From JBICHM01 sp043101835 (GTDB taxonomy: Bacteria; Planctomycetota; Phycisphaerae; Phycisphaerales; UBA1924): DNA of 7,990 nucleotides. Below, piece after piece: positions 1 through 6,706 of the stretch. The position numbers and the translations under genes are program-made. Position 1 is the stretch's first letter. Each line of letters begins with the position of its first letter. The DNA is taken from contig JBICHM010000357.1 of the NCBI GenBank assembly GCA_043101835.1, positions 1 to 7,990 on the forward strand. Reading direction: 5' to 3'. The notes under the pieces were generated by a model, which worked only from the letters and a program-made list of their open reading frames with translations, ran no database searches and was not told where the DNA came from.

Positions 1-635
1 GACGCGTCACTGGACATTGTCACCAGCACGATGCCGACGCCGTCCTTCTCGATCGCGCCGCGCTGGCGGCGCAGGTCGGACATCGCCTCGCGGCAGAAGG
101 TGCAACCTGAATGCCGGAGAAACACGACAAGTGTCGGACGCACATGAGACAGGTCGGCGAGCGATTCACCAGTATTGGTGATTGCCCGCTTCATCGCCGC
201 ACGCGGCTCGAGTGTGGCCGGCGATGCCTCCGTCGCGCGCACGCGCCAGGCGCTGCGGAGAATGAGCGCGAATGGAATCCACCAGATCAGATCGTTCGTG
301 ATGATCGTCCATCCGAACGACCACGGGAATGTCCCGGCCGCGGCGGCCTGCACGAACCCGATCGGGCCGAAGACTTTCCCAAGTAGGCCGACCAGCACGA
401 TCGGCCAGTGATGGAGCGGCGCGAACGCTGCGACGGCGTACCCAATACCGTAGACGCCGACGATCATGCCGACGCACTGCCAGATCTGCGGGTACAGAGG
501 CCGCTCGACACCCATGAGGTCGAACGCGAGGTTCGGGCGTGCAACGACCGCCATCCCCCAAAGGAGGTTGTACGCCGCCGCGAGCAGCAGCGTGACGGTC
601 ATCCATCGGGGCGCGGGTTGGGCGTTGATCGCCAT
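1..635 (-). CDS. Membrane protein fused to a SelL-like thioredoxin-fold (AhpC/TSA-type) domain, 3' end missing
   Basis: The frame is open from ATG at 635 to the window edge, giving 211 complete codons without a stop. GGAGG sits 4 bases upstream of the ATG, which decides the start. Residues about 13-31, 54-71, 78-99 and 107-127 are hydrophobic and look like four membrane helices, with YNLLWG in the first. A basic linker (about 128-160) leads to a thioredoxin-like segment: beta strand TLVVFLRHSG, then C178-T-F-C181-REA, a helix with DLRRQR, and a second strand GIVLVTMSSD. The pattern FLRHxGCxFCREAxxDL is typical of SelL-related and AhpC/TSA-like redox proteins; selenoprotein L relatives carry Sec or Cys in this CxxC/UxxC position. 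The likely role is a membrane-anchored thiol oxidoreductase or peroxiredoxin-like protein. It follows the SDR gene by 15 bases, so the two are probably co-transcribed. The substrate cannot be told, and the end of the domain is outside the window. Confidence 0.75.
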   Translation of the reverse strand, partial: MAINAQPAPRWMTVTLLLAAAYNLLWGMAVVARPNLAFDLMGVERPLYPQIWQCVGMIVGVYGIGYAVAAFAPLHHWPIVLVGLLGKVFGPIGFVQAAAAGTFPWSFGWTIITNDLIWWIPFALILRSAWRVRATEASPATLEPRAAMKRAITNTGESLADLSHVRPTLVVFLRHSGCTFCREAMSDLRRQRGAIEKDGVGIVLVTMSSDA

Positions 636-650
636 GCGGCCTCCGCGTGC

Positions 651-1406
651 TCAGGCGCGTGCTTTGACGGTGGAGATGCCGCCGTCGACGCCGACGACCT
701 GGCCGGTCACCCACTCGCTTTCCGGCCCGAGCAGCCAGTCGATGACCGGCGCAACCTCGTCCGGGGCGCCGATGCGCCCGAGCGGGTGCATCGACTTCGA
801 TGCCTTCAGCGCTGCGTCGTTGCTGGTGAGCCGCTCGGCCATCGGCGTGTCCACGAGTCCGGGGGCGACGGCGTTTACGCGCACCCCGCTTGGAGCGTAT
901 GTCGCCGCAGCCGATCGCGTGAGGCCGGAGACAGCGGCTTTCGCGGCGCCGATGAGATCATGATTCGGCAGCCCTACCTGGCCTGCGCAGGAGCTCATCA
1001 GGACAATCGACCCGCCGGCCCGCTTCATCGCCTGGGCGCCGGCGCGCACCGTGGCGAATGCGGTGTGCAGATTCTGGGCGATCGCCTCGTCAACCTCGTC
1101 GCGTGTGGTCAGATGCGCCGGCTTGAGGACGATCGAGCCGGCGAGATTGGCGACGCCGTCGAGCCGGTCGGTCATCTCGACCGCACGCGTGCAAAGCGCT
1201 TCTACGGCGTCGTAGTCGGTCGCATCGGCGACCATCGCCTCTGCGCCGATTTCGTCGGCCAGTTCGCGGATAGGCTCCTCGCGTCTGCCGGCGAGCAGCA
1301 TCCGGGCGCCGCGCGTCGCCAGCCGGCGGACGAGCGCGCTGCCGATTCCACCGGCGGCGCCGATGATCAGGTAGGTCGGTCGGTCCTGCGTGCCCGCGTC
1401 GCCCAT
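651..1406 (-). CDS. Short-chain dehydrogenase/reductase (SDR) family protein, atypical active site
   Basis: The protein has 251 residues, the usual size of a classical SDR. The Rossmann nucleotide motif is at residues 14-22 (IIGAAGGIG, in place of TGxxxGIG). NLAG at 87-90 replaces NNAG, followed by the structural Asn N112 and Ser S139 (MSSCAG). Lys K156 of YxxxK is present, but the tyrosine position (152, codon 953-951) is Ile, within NHDLIGAAKAAV. The C-terminal half is normal: VRVNAVAPGLVDTP at 176-188 and the end motif VTGQVVGVDGG. AGGAGG lies 10 bases before ATG 1406, which rules out the in-frame extension to 1613 that overlaps the upstream gene. It should bind NAD(P), with Arg after the second beta strand (AGRR) hinting at NADP. 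The missing tyrosine means classical carbonyl/alcohol chemistry is doubtful. Its substrate is unknown. The membrane redox gene follows 15 bases downstream. Confidence 0.9.
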   Translation of the reverse strand: MGDAGTQDRPTYLIIGAAGGIGSALVRRLATRGARMLLAGRREEPIRELADEIGAEAMVADATDYDAVEALCTRAVEMTDRLDGVANLAGSIVLKPAHLTTRDEVDEAIAQNLHTAFATVRAGAQAMKRAGGSIVLMSSCAGQVGLPNHDLIGAAKAAVSGLTRSAAATYAPSGVRVNAVAPGLVDTPMAERLTSNDAALKASKSMHPLGRIGAPDEVAPVIDWLLGPESEWVTGQVVGVDGGISTVKARA

Positions 1407-1429
1407 ACCAGTGTCGCCTCCTCGTGTCC

Positions 1430-1445
1430 CCGTCAAACCGTCAAG
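1430..1445. repeat. Tandem 8-base direct repeat in the Ppx-SDR intergenic gap
   Basis: On the + strand CCGTCAAA and CCGTCAAG stand directly next to each other. On the coding strand they read CTTGACGG TTTGACGG, 24 bases before the SDR start, so each copy holds a TTGACG resembling a -35 box. No convincing -10 box follows at 16-18 bases. It could be a small regulator site or chance. Confidence 0.3.
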
Positions 1446-1468
1446 AACAACCGCGGCGACGGACGCCG

Positions 1469-1497
1469 GGCATGCCTCCGGTTTCGCGGCGCATGCC
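1469..1497 (-). other. Inverted repeat in the Ppx-SDR intergenic gap
   Basis: GGCATGC (1469-1475) pairs with GCATGCC (1491-1497) across a 15-base loop, just after the Ppx/GppA stop codon at 1507. The 7-bp stem has no T run on the coding strand, so it is not a convincing intrinsic terminator. It may stabilise the 3' end of the upstream message or be chance in GC-rich DNA. Confidence 0.3.
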
Positions 1498-1506
1498 TCG
1501 AACGAT

Positions 1507-3183
1507 TCAGCCGTTTCGGGCGCCGTTCCGACCCGGGGCGGGCGTGATGGGGACCGACAGGCGTCCGTTTGCGCCGTCGGGGCGAGCCTGCGAGGCCTCG
1601 AAGCGGGTCTCAAGGTCGAAGACCTCGCGGAAGAGTTCGGCCTTTCGCTCGGCGCCCCAGATATTGACCTCGGCGCCGTCCCGCGCGCTCACACGGAAGA
1701 TCGCTCGCGGACCGATGACCTCCGCCCGGACATCCCGCACCGACTGCGTGTGCGTTCGGTCGAGGCCGTCGGCGATGCGCAGCAGCGCGCTCAGCCGGCG
1801 CACGATCGCCTGGTCGTCGCGGCTGAGGCGCGCGTAGGCGGTGTGCTTCTGCTTGGGGTGGGAGCGCCGGTGATACCGCGCGACGGTGGCGACGATCTCG
1901 CGCTGCCGGTTCGTATATCCCGCCATGTCGCTATGGGCGATCAGGTGATACGAGTGCTTGTGATGTCGGGAGTAGTTGATGAGGTAGCCGACGTCGTGCA
2001 GCACCGCCGCGGCTTCGAGGAGCTCTCGATTGATCGGGTTCCGCCAGTCCGATTCGTCGCCGGGCGCTTCCCCAGCGCCACCGGCGAGATCGTCGAAGAG
2101 GCGCACCGCGAGACGCGCCACCTGCTCGCTGTGGCGTTCTTCGTACCGGCAGGACGCCGCGAACCGGCGCGCAGCGCGAAGGCGGTCGACCTGCAGCCCG
2201 TCGCTCGACTGGCGTCCCATTCCCAGCTCATCGACCATCGAGAGCAGCAGTCCATCGCGGATTCCGCGGTCGTGCACGCGCAGGCGGTTGACGCCGAAGC
2301 GCTTCATGACCTTGTCGATGATGAGCACGCCGGCGACGATGATGTCCGCGCGGTCAGCGCTGAGCCCGGCGATGCCGGTCCTCTCGGCAACCGGGATCTT
2401 TCGGAGCCAGTCCAGCGTGTGGCGCACCTCGTCGCGCTGCATCTCGTGGCCGCCGACGGTGAAGGGCAGCATGTCGGCGCCGGCGTCGGTGGAGCGATGC
2501 ATCGAGACGCTCGCCAGCGTCGTGAAGGTGCCGCCGGAGCCGAAGATCAGCGACGGGGCCGGCTCGACGCGCGGCAGTCGGTCGCGGAGCTGTTCGCGCA
2601 CATACCGGCGCATCGCGAGGTACTGGCGGCCCTCGGGATCGTCGCACGCGCCGAATCGCTCGGTGAGACGCACGGCGCCCAGCGGCAGCGTGAAGACGTT
2701 GCCGATGACGCCGTCCACGCTCGTGACGATTTCCGTGCTGCCGCCGCCAATGTCCACCACGGCGCAGGTCATGTCTCGAAGATCGAACGCGTTGGCGACG
2801 CTCTGGTGCGCGAGCCGCGCCTCCTCCTCAGCGCTGATGATCACCAGGTCGAGCCCGGCGCGCTTGTGGACGAGGTCGATGAGGGTCTTGCCGTTGGTGG
2901 CCTCGCGCACGGCGGCCGTCGCGATGGCGCGGATCGTCTCGACGCCGTAGCCGTTGGCGATGTCTTTCATCCGCGCGATGGCGTCGGCGGAGCGTTCGAT
3001 GTTCACGGGGTCGAGCGCGCCGGTCTCCTCGAGCCCGTGCCCGAGGCGCGCGATCTCCTTTTCGTCATCGATCACGCGGTACGAGCCCGATTCGGTCGTC
3101 TCGGCGACGATGAGGCGGATGCTGTTTGATCCGACATCGATCGCAGCGAGGCGCCGGGCGCCGGTGGAGGTGGATGGCGTCAT
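1507..3183 (-). CDS. ppx: Ppx/GppA phosphatase with C-terminal HD domain (exopolyphosphatase)
   Basis: The 558-residue protein belongs to the Ppx/GppA family, which removes terminal phosphate from inorganic polyphosphate or the 5' phosphate of pppGpp in the cytoplasm. The ASKHA ATPase-fold motifs are all visible: IDVGSNSIRLIVAE at 15-28, SAEEEARL at 117-124 with the catalytic glutamates, DIGGGSTEI at 144-152 and GSGGTFTT at 215-222. A C-terminal HD-type region follows, with HD at 396-397 (AAVLHDVGYLI) and a histidine-rich stretch at 407-417, then ALLRIADGLDRT at 466-477. This arrangement matches the long, E. coli-like Ppx forms. ATG 3183 overlaps the CHAD stop as ATGA and has GGGAG 7 bases upstream, so the in-frame extension to 3255 is not needed. 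The coupling to a CHAD gene favours polyphosphate as substrate. Whether the HD domain is catalytic, and the choice between Ppx and GppA activity, cannot be read from sequence. Confidence 0.93.
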   Translation of the reverse strand: MTPSTSTGARRLAAIDVGSNSIRLIVAETTESGSYRVIDDEKEIARLGHGLEETGALDPVNIERSADAIARMKDIANGYGVETIRAIATAAVREATNGKTLIDLVHKRAGLDLVIISAEEEARLAHQSVANAFDLRDMTCAVVDIGGGSTEIVTSVDGVIGNVFTLPLGAVRLTERFGACDDPEGRQYLAMRRYVREQLRDRLPRVEPAPSLIFGSGGTFTTLASVSMHRSTDAGADMLPFTVGGHEMQRDEVRHTLDWLRKIPVAERTGIAGLSADRADIIVAGVLIIDKVMKRFGVNRLRVHDRGIRDGLLLSMVDELGMGRQSSDGLQVDRLRAARRFAASCRYEERHSEQVARLAVRLFDDLAGGAGEAPGDESDWRNPINRELLEAAAVLHDVGYLINYSRHHKHSYHLIAHSDMAGYTNRQREIVATVARYHRRSHPKQKHTAYARLSRDDQAIVRRLSALLRIADGLDRTHTQSVRDVRAEVIGPRAIFRVSARDGAEVNIWGAERKAELFREVFDLETRFEASQARPDGANGRLSVPITPAPGRNGARNG

Positions 3184-4136
3184 GACGCCGCTCCCGTGAT
3201 GTGACTCTGCAGATTCGCGGGCCGGACGATCGCCTGCGCGCGATCGGCGGTCCACCAGTCGAGGAATCGGTCCCGGGCGAGGTCCTGCTCGCGCTCGAGC
3301 TGCGCCCGGAGGTCGTGGAGCGCCGCGGCGACCGCCGCCGGCGGGGCATCGATCGTGCGGAGGCGCTCAAGCATCTCGTGGGTGTCGTTGAGGTCGCCGA
3401 GGCGGCGCTGCACCTCGGTGGCGCGCGAGTACATCTGGTCGAATGCCTCGGGGGTCATGCACGACCGGAATATCTCGAGCGTGTAGCGCGTCGCCTTGGC
3501 CGCCTTGCGCAGGTCGTGGAGTCGCTCGAAGACGCGGAGGTTCTGGCGCGACGCCTCAACGAACGTCGCCTGCGCCTCGGCCACGGCGCGGGCGCCGAAT
3601 GCGCCGAACGTCTCTCCTGCATGCTTGCCATTCACCGGTCGCAACGCCTTCTTGCGCAGGCGCTGCAGGCGCTTCGGCGGCCAGCGCTCAGCGATCCTGC
3701 CGACCGATCGGATCGCCGTCTCGCGTTCGGCGTGGATGCGACCGAGCACGAAGCCGATCGCGGCGCAGCGCGACGAGGCCGCGGCGTTGACGCGTTGGGC
3801 GAAAAGCTCCTCATGCACATCGCAGATGCGCGCCGGCCCCGCCGCCCGTCGGATGCGCTGCATGGCGCGCCGCGCCTTGCGACGCGCCGCCTTGTCGAGG
3901 AGGGGGGCGAAGGAATCCAGCGCGGCCTGTGCGCGACGGGTTGCGACACGGAGGCGATGGATCGCCTCAGGTGCGTGCCCGATCTCCGCCACGGCGGCGC
4001 CGAGGAGGTCGGTTGGCCGGCGCAGACGCTCGTCGACGACCAGACGCGCTGCCTTGTGCGCAGGGGCATCGGCGTCGAGCCCGTGCACCCATTTCCGACC
4101 GGCGCGCGTCGTCTGCTGGTCCTGTTCGTCGCCCAT
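3180..4136 (-). CDS. CHAD domain protein (polyphosphate-binding helical protein)
   Basis: With ATG 4136 as start the protein has 318 residues, rich in Arg, Lys and Ala and without signal peptide or membrane segment. The CHAD pattern is clear: IHRLRVATRRAQAAL at 59-73, the ICDVHEEL segment (108-115, in place of the usual RDxDV), LHDLRKAAKATRYTLE at 206-221, and RLGDLNDTHE at 245-254. CHAD domains are alpha-helical, carry conserved basic residues and bind inorganic polyphosphate. GTG 4166 is an alternative start giving 328 residues, but it lacks a ribosome site and a TATGAT element ends one base upstream of it, so I prefer ATG 4136. The stop overlaps the ATG of the Ppx/GppA gene (ATGA), which implies translational coupling and supports a role in polyphosphate handling. 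No fused CYTH/adenylate cyclase domain is present. Confidence 0.88.
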   Translation of the reverse strand: MGDEQDQQTTRAGRKWVHGLDADAPAHKAARLVVDERLRRPTDLLGAAVAEIGHAPEAIHRLRVATRRAQAALDSFAPLLDKAARRKARRAMQRIRRAAGPARICDVHEELFAQRVNAAASSRCAAIGFVLGRIHAERETAIRSVGRIAERWPPKRLQRLRKKALRPVNGKHAGETFGAFGARAVAEAQATFVEASRQNLRVFERLHDLRKAAKATRYTLEIFRSCMTPEAFDQMYSRATEVQRRLGDLNDTHEMLERLRTIDAPPAAVAAALHDLRAQLEREQDLARDRFLDWWTADRAQAIVRPANLQSHITGAAS

Positions 4137-4166
4137 GGTCTCGCTCTCATCCGGCTTTGCACCCAC

Positions 4167-4195
4167 ATCATACGCGAGCGATGCCGAAACCCGAA
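4167..4195 (-). promoter_or_regulatory. Possible sigma70-type promoter before the CHAD gene
   Basis: On the coding strand TATGAT (4172-4167) is a good -10 box. Seventeen bases upstream is TTCGGG (4195-4190), a weak -35. Transcription would begin near 4160, leaving a leader of about 24 bases before ATG 4136. This would separate the CHAD-Ppx module from the genes upstream. The call rests on one good hexamer only. Confidence 0.35.
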
Positions 4196-4200
4196 CGGCA
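4182..4200. other. Short inverted repeat between the MobA-like and CHAD genes
   Basis: TGCCG (4182-4186) pairs with CGGCA (4196-4200) across a 9-base loop, immediately after the MobA-like stop codon (4208-4206). The 5-bp stem has no T tract, so it is at most a weak terminator. It overlaps the proposed -35 region of the CHAD promoter. Confidence 0.25.
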
Positions 4201-4205
4201 GTCGG

Positions 4206-4793
4206 CTATTCCTCGACCGATCGGGCCTGCCACGCCGCGAGGTCGGCCGGCGTGTTCAGGTTCCACGCGACAGCGTCATCGTCGACGTCCACCGGTGTCG
4301 CGTCGGCCTTGATCAGGAGGTCGAGCCGGCGCGCCGCCGGCGTCGTCGTCAGGAGATGTTCCCGGACCCACCCCCAGTCCAGCCAGATCGGGTGGCCCGT
4401 GCGCCCGTTGGAACGCGGAACGGCGACCGATGGCCCTGTCGTGAGCCGAGCGAGGGTCGGCGCCGAGGGTGCAGGCACATCCACCGGCAAGATGAAGACG
4501 CCGGCAGGTGGACTTGGCGCCAGAGCGCGAAGGCCGGTGACGATGCTCTCGAACATCGGGGCGTCGGGGCTGGCGCAGACGCGCTCGGTCGGTGCGGCGT
4601 CGCTGTCTGCCATCGCGGCTTCCACGTCAGGGGAGACGACCCAGAGCGACCGGGCGCCAGCCGCGCGCATCGAGCGCTCCTGGCGGCGCCACCATGGAGC
4701 GCCGTCGACGGGCATCAGCGCCTTCGGCTCGCCCATCCGCCTGCCGCGTCCGGCGGCCAGCACGAGCACGCGATGATCGGCGAGCGCGCTCAC
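4206..4793 (-). CDS. MobA/MocA-like molybdenum cofactor nucleotidyltransferase
   Basis: The 195-residue protein is the right size for the MobA/MocA branch of the GT-A-fold NTP transferases. The nucleotide-binding signature is at 12-28 (LAAGRGRRM, then GEPKALMP). The metal-binding aspartate strand is FILPVDVP at 100-107 with D105. GRTGHPIWL at 130-138 and WNLNTPADL at 177-185 are the usual later motifs. MocA adds CMP and MobA adds GMP to molybdopterin. Being next to xdhC argues for the cytidylyltransferase (MocA-like) activity used by xanthine dehydrogenase-family enzymes, but other small-sugar nucleotidyltransferases share the fold. The start is GTG 4793, 3 bases after the XdhC stop, without a strong ribosome site, so translation probably continues from the upstream gene. 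The stop is TAG. Confidence 0.85.
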   Translation of the reverse strand: MSALADHRVLVLAAGRGRRMGEPKALMPVDGAPWWRRQERSMRAAGARSLWVVSPDVEAAMADSDAAPTERVCASPDAPMFESIVTGLRALAPSPPAGVFILPVDVPAPSAPTLARLTTGPSVAVPRSNGRTGHPIWLDWGWVREHLLTTTPAARRLDLLIKADATPVDVDDDAVAWNLNTPADLAAWQARSVEE

Positions 4794-4796
4794 GGC

Positions 4797-5573
4797 TCAG
4801 CGCGTCGCGAGACGCTTTGACTCGAGCAGGAGCTGCCCGGCGATGGAGACCGCGACGTTGCGCGGCTCCTTGCCCATGTCGCCCAGTCCGATGGGGCAGT
4901 GGATCGACTCGACGGCCGCCTGTGCGCACCCGCTTGCGACGAGGCGCCGGAACAGGCACACGCGCTTGGTGCGGCTTCCGATGAGCCCGAGAAAGGCCGG
5001 CTTCGTCGGCAGCAGATCGCGCAGCAGGCGGAAGTCCGTCTCGTGCGAGCAGGTCATCACGCAGGCGAGCGTGGAGTCGGCGTGCTCATGCGCCAGCGCG
5101 ACGCCTTCTTCCCACGCGTGCACGCGCCGCCAGGACGGGAAACGCTCCACGCTGGCCCAGTCGGTGCGGTCGTCCACGACGACGCCCTGCAGCGGCGCGT
5201 CCGCCAGCACCTCCGAGATCGCCTGCGCCACATGCCCGGCGCCGAAGATGACGAGGCGGCGGGTAGGGCCGATGAACTCGAAGAACACCTCCATCACGCC
5301 GCCGCAGCACTGCTCGGCCTCGGCGCCGAGCACAAAGCGCTCGCGCCCCGTTGTGCGGTTGCGGAAGTGATCCTCCGCCGACGCGAGCACGAGGTGCTCG
5401 AACTGGCCGCCGCCGACGGTGCCGGAGAGCCCGGCGCCCGGACGCCACAGCATCCGCGCGCCCGCGTTGCGGGGCGTGCTGCCTTCGGCGCCAATCACGG
5501 TGATCAGCACGAATGGCTCGCCATCGCGCGTCAGCGACGCGGCTTCTTCGAACAACGCTCGCTCCGATCCCAC
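4797..5573 (-). CDS. xdhC: XdhC/CoxI family molybdenum hydroxylase maturation protein
   Basis: XdhC proteins bind the molybdenum cofactor, help its sulfuration and hand it to xanthine dehydrogenase-type hydroxylases. Using GTG 5573 the protein has 258 residues. The N-terminal XdhC/CoxI domain shows EGSTPR at about 30-35, GTVGGGQFE at 51-59 and CCGGVMEVF at 89-97. The second half is a Rossmann-like domain with VIFGAGHVAQAI at 108-119, GLIGSRTK at 196-203 and HCPIGLGDMG near the end, all typical. AGGGAG lies 8 bases before GTG 5573. A longer form from TTG 5606 (269 residues, immediately after an in-frame TAG at 5615-5613) has no good ribosome site, so I prefer the shorter form. It follows the polyketide synthase stop by 47 bases (14 with the long start) and is 3 bases from the MobA-like gene. 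No hydroxylase subunit is in the window. Confidence 0.9.
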   Translation of the reverse strand: MGSERALFEEAASLTRDGEPFVLITVIGAEGSTPRNAGARMLWRPGAGLSGTVGGGQFEHLVLASAEDHFRNRTTGRERFVLGAEAEQCCGGVMEVFFEFIGPTRRLVIFGAGHVAQAISEVLADAPLQGVVVDDRTDWASVERFPSWRRVHAWEEGVALAHEHADSTLACVMTCSHETDFRLLRDLLPTKPAFLGLIGSRTKRVCLFRRLVASGCAQAAVESIHCPIGLGDMGKEPRNVAVSIAGQLLLESKRLATR

Positions 5574-5620
5574 GATCCGGTCTCCCTCGACGGCCTGTTC
5601 CGCCAACCAATGCTACCGCT

Positions 5621-6706
5621 TCACACCAGCAGCGCCGCCTCGCCCCAAAGCCCCGGACCGAACGCCGCGGCGACGCAGGGACGGGAGGCCGGGTCCGCAA
5701 GGAGGCGGTCGAGGATGTACAGCAGCGTCGCCGACGACATGTTCCCGTGCTCGCGCAGCACAGCGCGCGATGTGTCGAGCGCGCCGGGCGCCAGCGCGAG
5801 CGCGCGTTCCACCGCATCGAGCACGCGCGGCCCGCCCGGGTGCGCCGCCCACGACGCCACGTCGCCCGCTCCGAGACCGTGCATCCCGAGCCAGTCGGTC
5901 AGCCACGGCGCGATGGCGCGCTCGATGAGATCCGGCACGCGCGCGGCGAGCGTCATCTCGAATCCGGCGTCGCCGATTGACCAGGTCATGGCCTCCGGGT
6001 CATCGGCGAGCAGGCGGCTGGCGGTGGCCTCGATGCAGGCGCATCCTGAGTCGGCGGACGACGAAACGACCGCTGCGCCGGCGCCATCGGCGAAGAGGGC
6101 ATTCGCAACGACCCGCCCGACATCCCATCCGTACTGCAGGTGCACGCTGCAGATCTCGACGCAGCAGAGCAGGACGCGCGCGCGAGGATCGGAGATCGCG
6201 ATGGCGCGCGCGATGCGCATCGCGTTCACCGCGGCGTGGCAGCCCATGAAGCCGATGTGCGTCCGTTCGACGCTCGCGTCAAGCCCGAGCGTGCGCACCA
6301 GGTCGGTGTCGAACCCCGGGGCGGAGAACCCGGTGCAGCTCGCGGTCACGAGGTGCGTGATGCCTCTGGCCCCGACGCCGGCGCGAGCCAGCGCATCCGC
6401 GGCGGCGGTCGTGGCCAGGCGCGGTGCGGCGATCCCGTACTCAGCAATGCGCGACGCGGTGCTCGGGCCACGCTCCGCGTCGCTCGCGGGAGGGGTGTAG
6501 AAGGCGGCCGGATCCTGCGCGGTCCCGTTCACGCCGAGCACCACGCTCGCGCGCCGCTCGATTCGCGTCGCGCGGTAGATCCGAGCGAGGGTCCGCGCCT
6601 GGGAGGTGGTCACGGTGCAGAGCGGCGTCGCCATCGCGGCGGCGAAATCCTGGTCCATCGTCCGCGCCGGCGCGGCGAGCCCGATGCCGAGAATGCGAGC
6701 GCTCAC
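5621..6706 (-). CDS. Type III polyketide synthase (chalcone/stilbene synthase family)
   Basis: Type III synthases are homodimeric thiolase-fold enzymes that extend an acyl-CoA starter with malonyl-CoA and cyclise the product without an acyl carrier protein. The protein has 361 residues, the normal length. The catalytic triad is complete: Cys156 in IGFMGCHAAVNAMRIA, His289 in SWAAHPGGPRVLDAVE, and Asn322 in REHGNMSSATLLYIL. The spacings of 133 and 33 residues fit the family. The ANALFADGAGAAVV segment at 201-214 and the terminal AFGPGLWGE are also typical. The GCxAAVxAMRxA type, together with its partners, suggests an alkylresorcinol- or alkylpyrone-forming enzyme using fatty acyl starters, but the product cannot be deduced. 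The start is GTG 6706, overlapping the flavoprotein stop as GTGA, with GGAGG 4 bases upstream. The in-frame extension to 7174 is an overlap artefact. Confidence 0.94.
   Translation of the reverse strand: MSARILGIGLAAPARTMDQDFAAAMATPLCTVTTSQARTLARIYRATRIERRASVVLGVNGTAQDPAAFYTPPASDAERGPSTASRIAEYGIAAPRLATTAAADALARAGVGARGITHLVTASCTGFSAPGFDTDLVRTLGLDASVERTHIGFMGCHAAVNAMRIARAIAISDPRARVLLCCVEICSVHLQYGWDVGRVVANALFADGAGAAVVSSSADSGCACIEATASRLLADDPEAMTWSIGDAGFEMTLAARVPDLIERAIAPWLTDWLGMHGLGAGDVASWAAHPGGPRVLDAVERALALAPGALDTSRAVLREHGNMSSATLLYILDRLLADPASRPCVAAAFGPGLWGEAALLV

Noticed and set aside
166..714. Minus-strand open frame of 182 codons overlapping the membrane-redox fusion
   Set aside because: Its Arg/Pro-rich sequence has no fold features. 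Another minus frame from ATG 635 gives membrane helices, a CxxC motif and a ribosome site.
1469..1497. Inverted repeat as an intrinsic terminator after Ppx/GppA
   Set aside because: The stem is 7 bp with a 15-base loop and no T run follows on the coding strand.
408..1547. Open frame on the + strand (379 codons) opposite the SDR gene
   Set aside because: It is an antisense shadow of the SDR and adjacent regions, with no motif.
1390..3129. Long open frame on the + strand (579 codons) opposite Ppx/GppA
   Set aside because: It is a GC-rich antisense shadow; the translation has no recognisable motif while the minus strand carries all Ppx/GppA motifs.
3201..4820. Long open frame on the + strand (539 codons) opposite CHAD and the MobA-like gene
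   Set aside because: It spans two clear minus-strand genes and the gap between them, with low-complexity Arg/Ala/Gly composition.
6333..6335. Cys124 (TASCTGF) of the polyketide synthase as catalytic cysteine
   Set aside because: The family nucleophile is the Cys in the later GCxAxxxxxR motif, Cys156 here, whose 133-residue spacing to His289 fits; 165 residues from Cys124 does not.
4899..6500. Long open frame on the + strand (533 codons) opposite XdhC and the polyketide synthase
   Set aside because: It crosses two well-supported minus-strand genes and has no domain signature.
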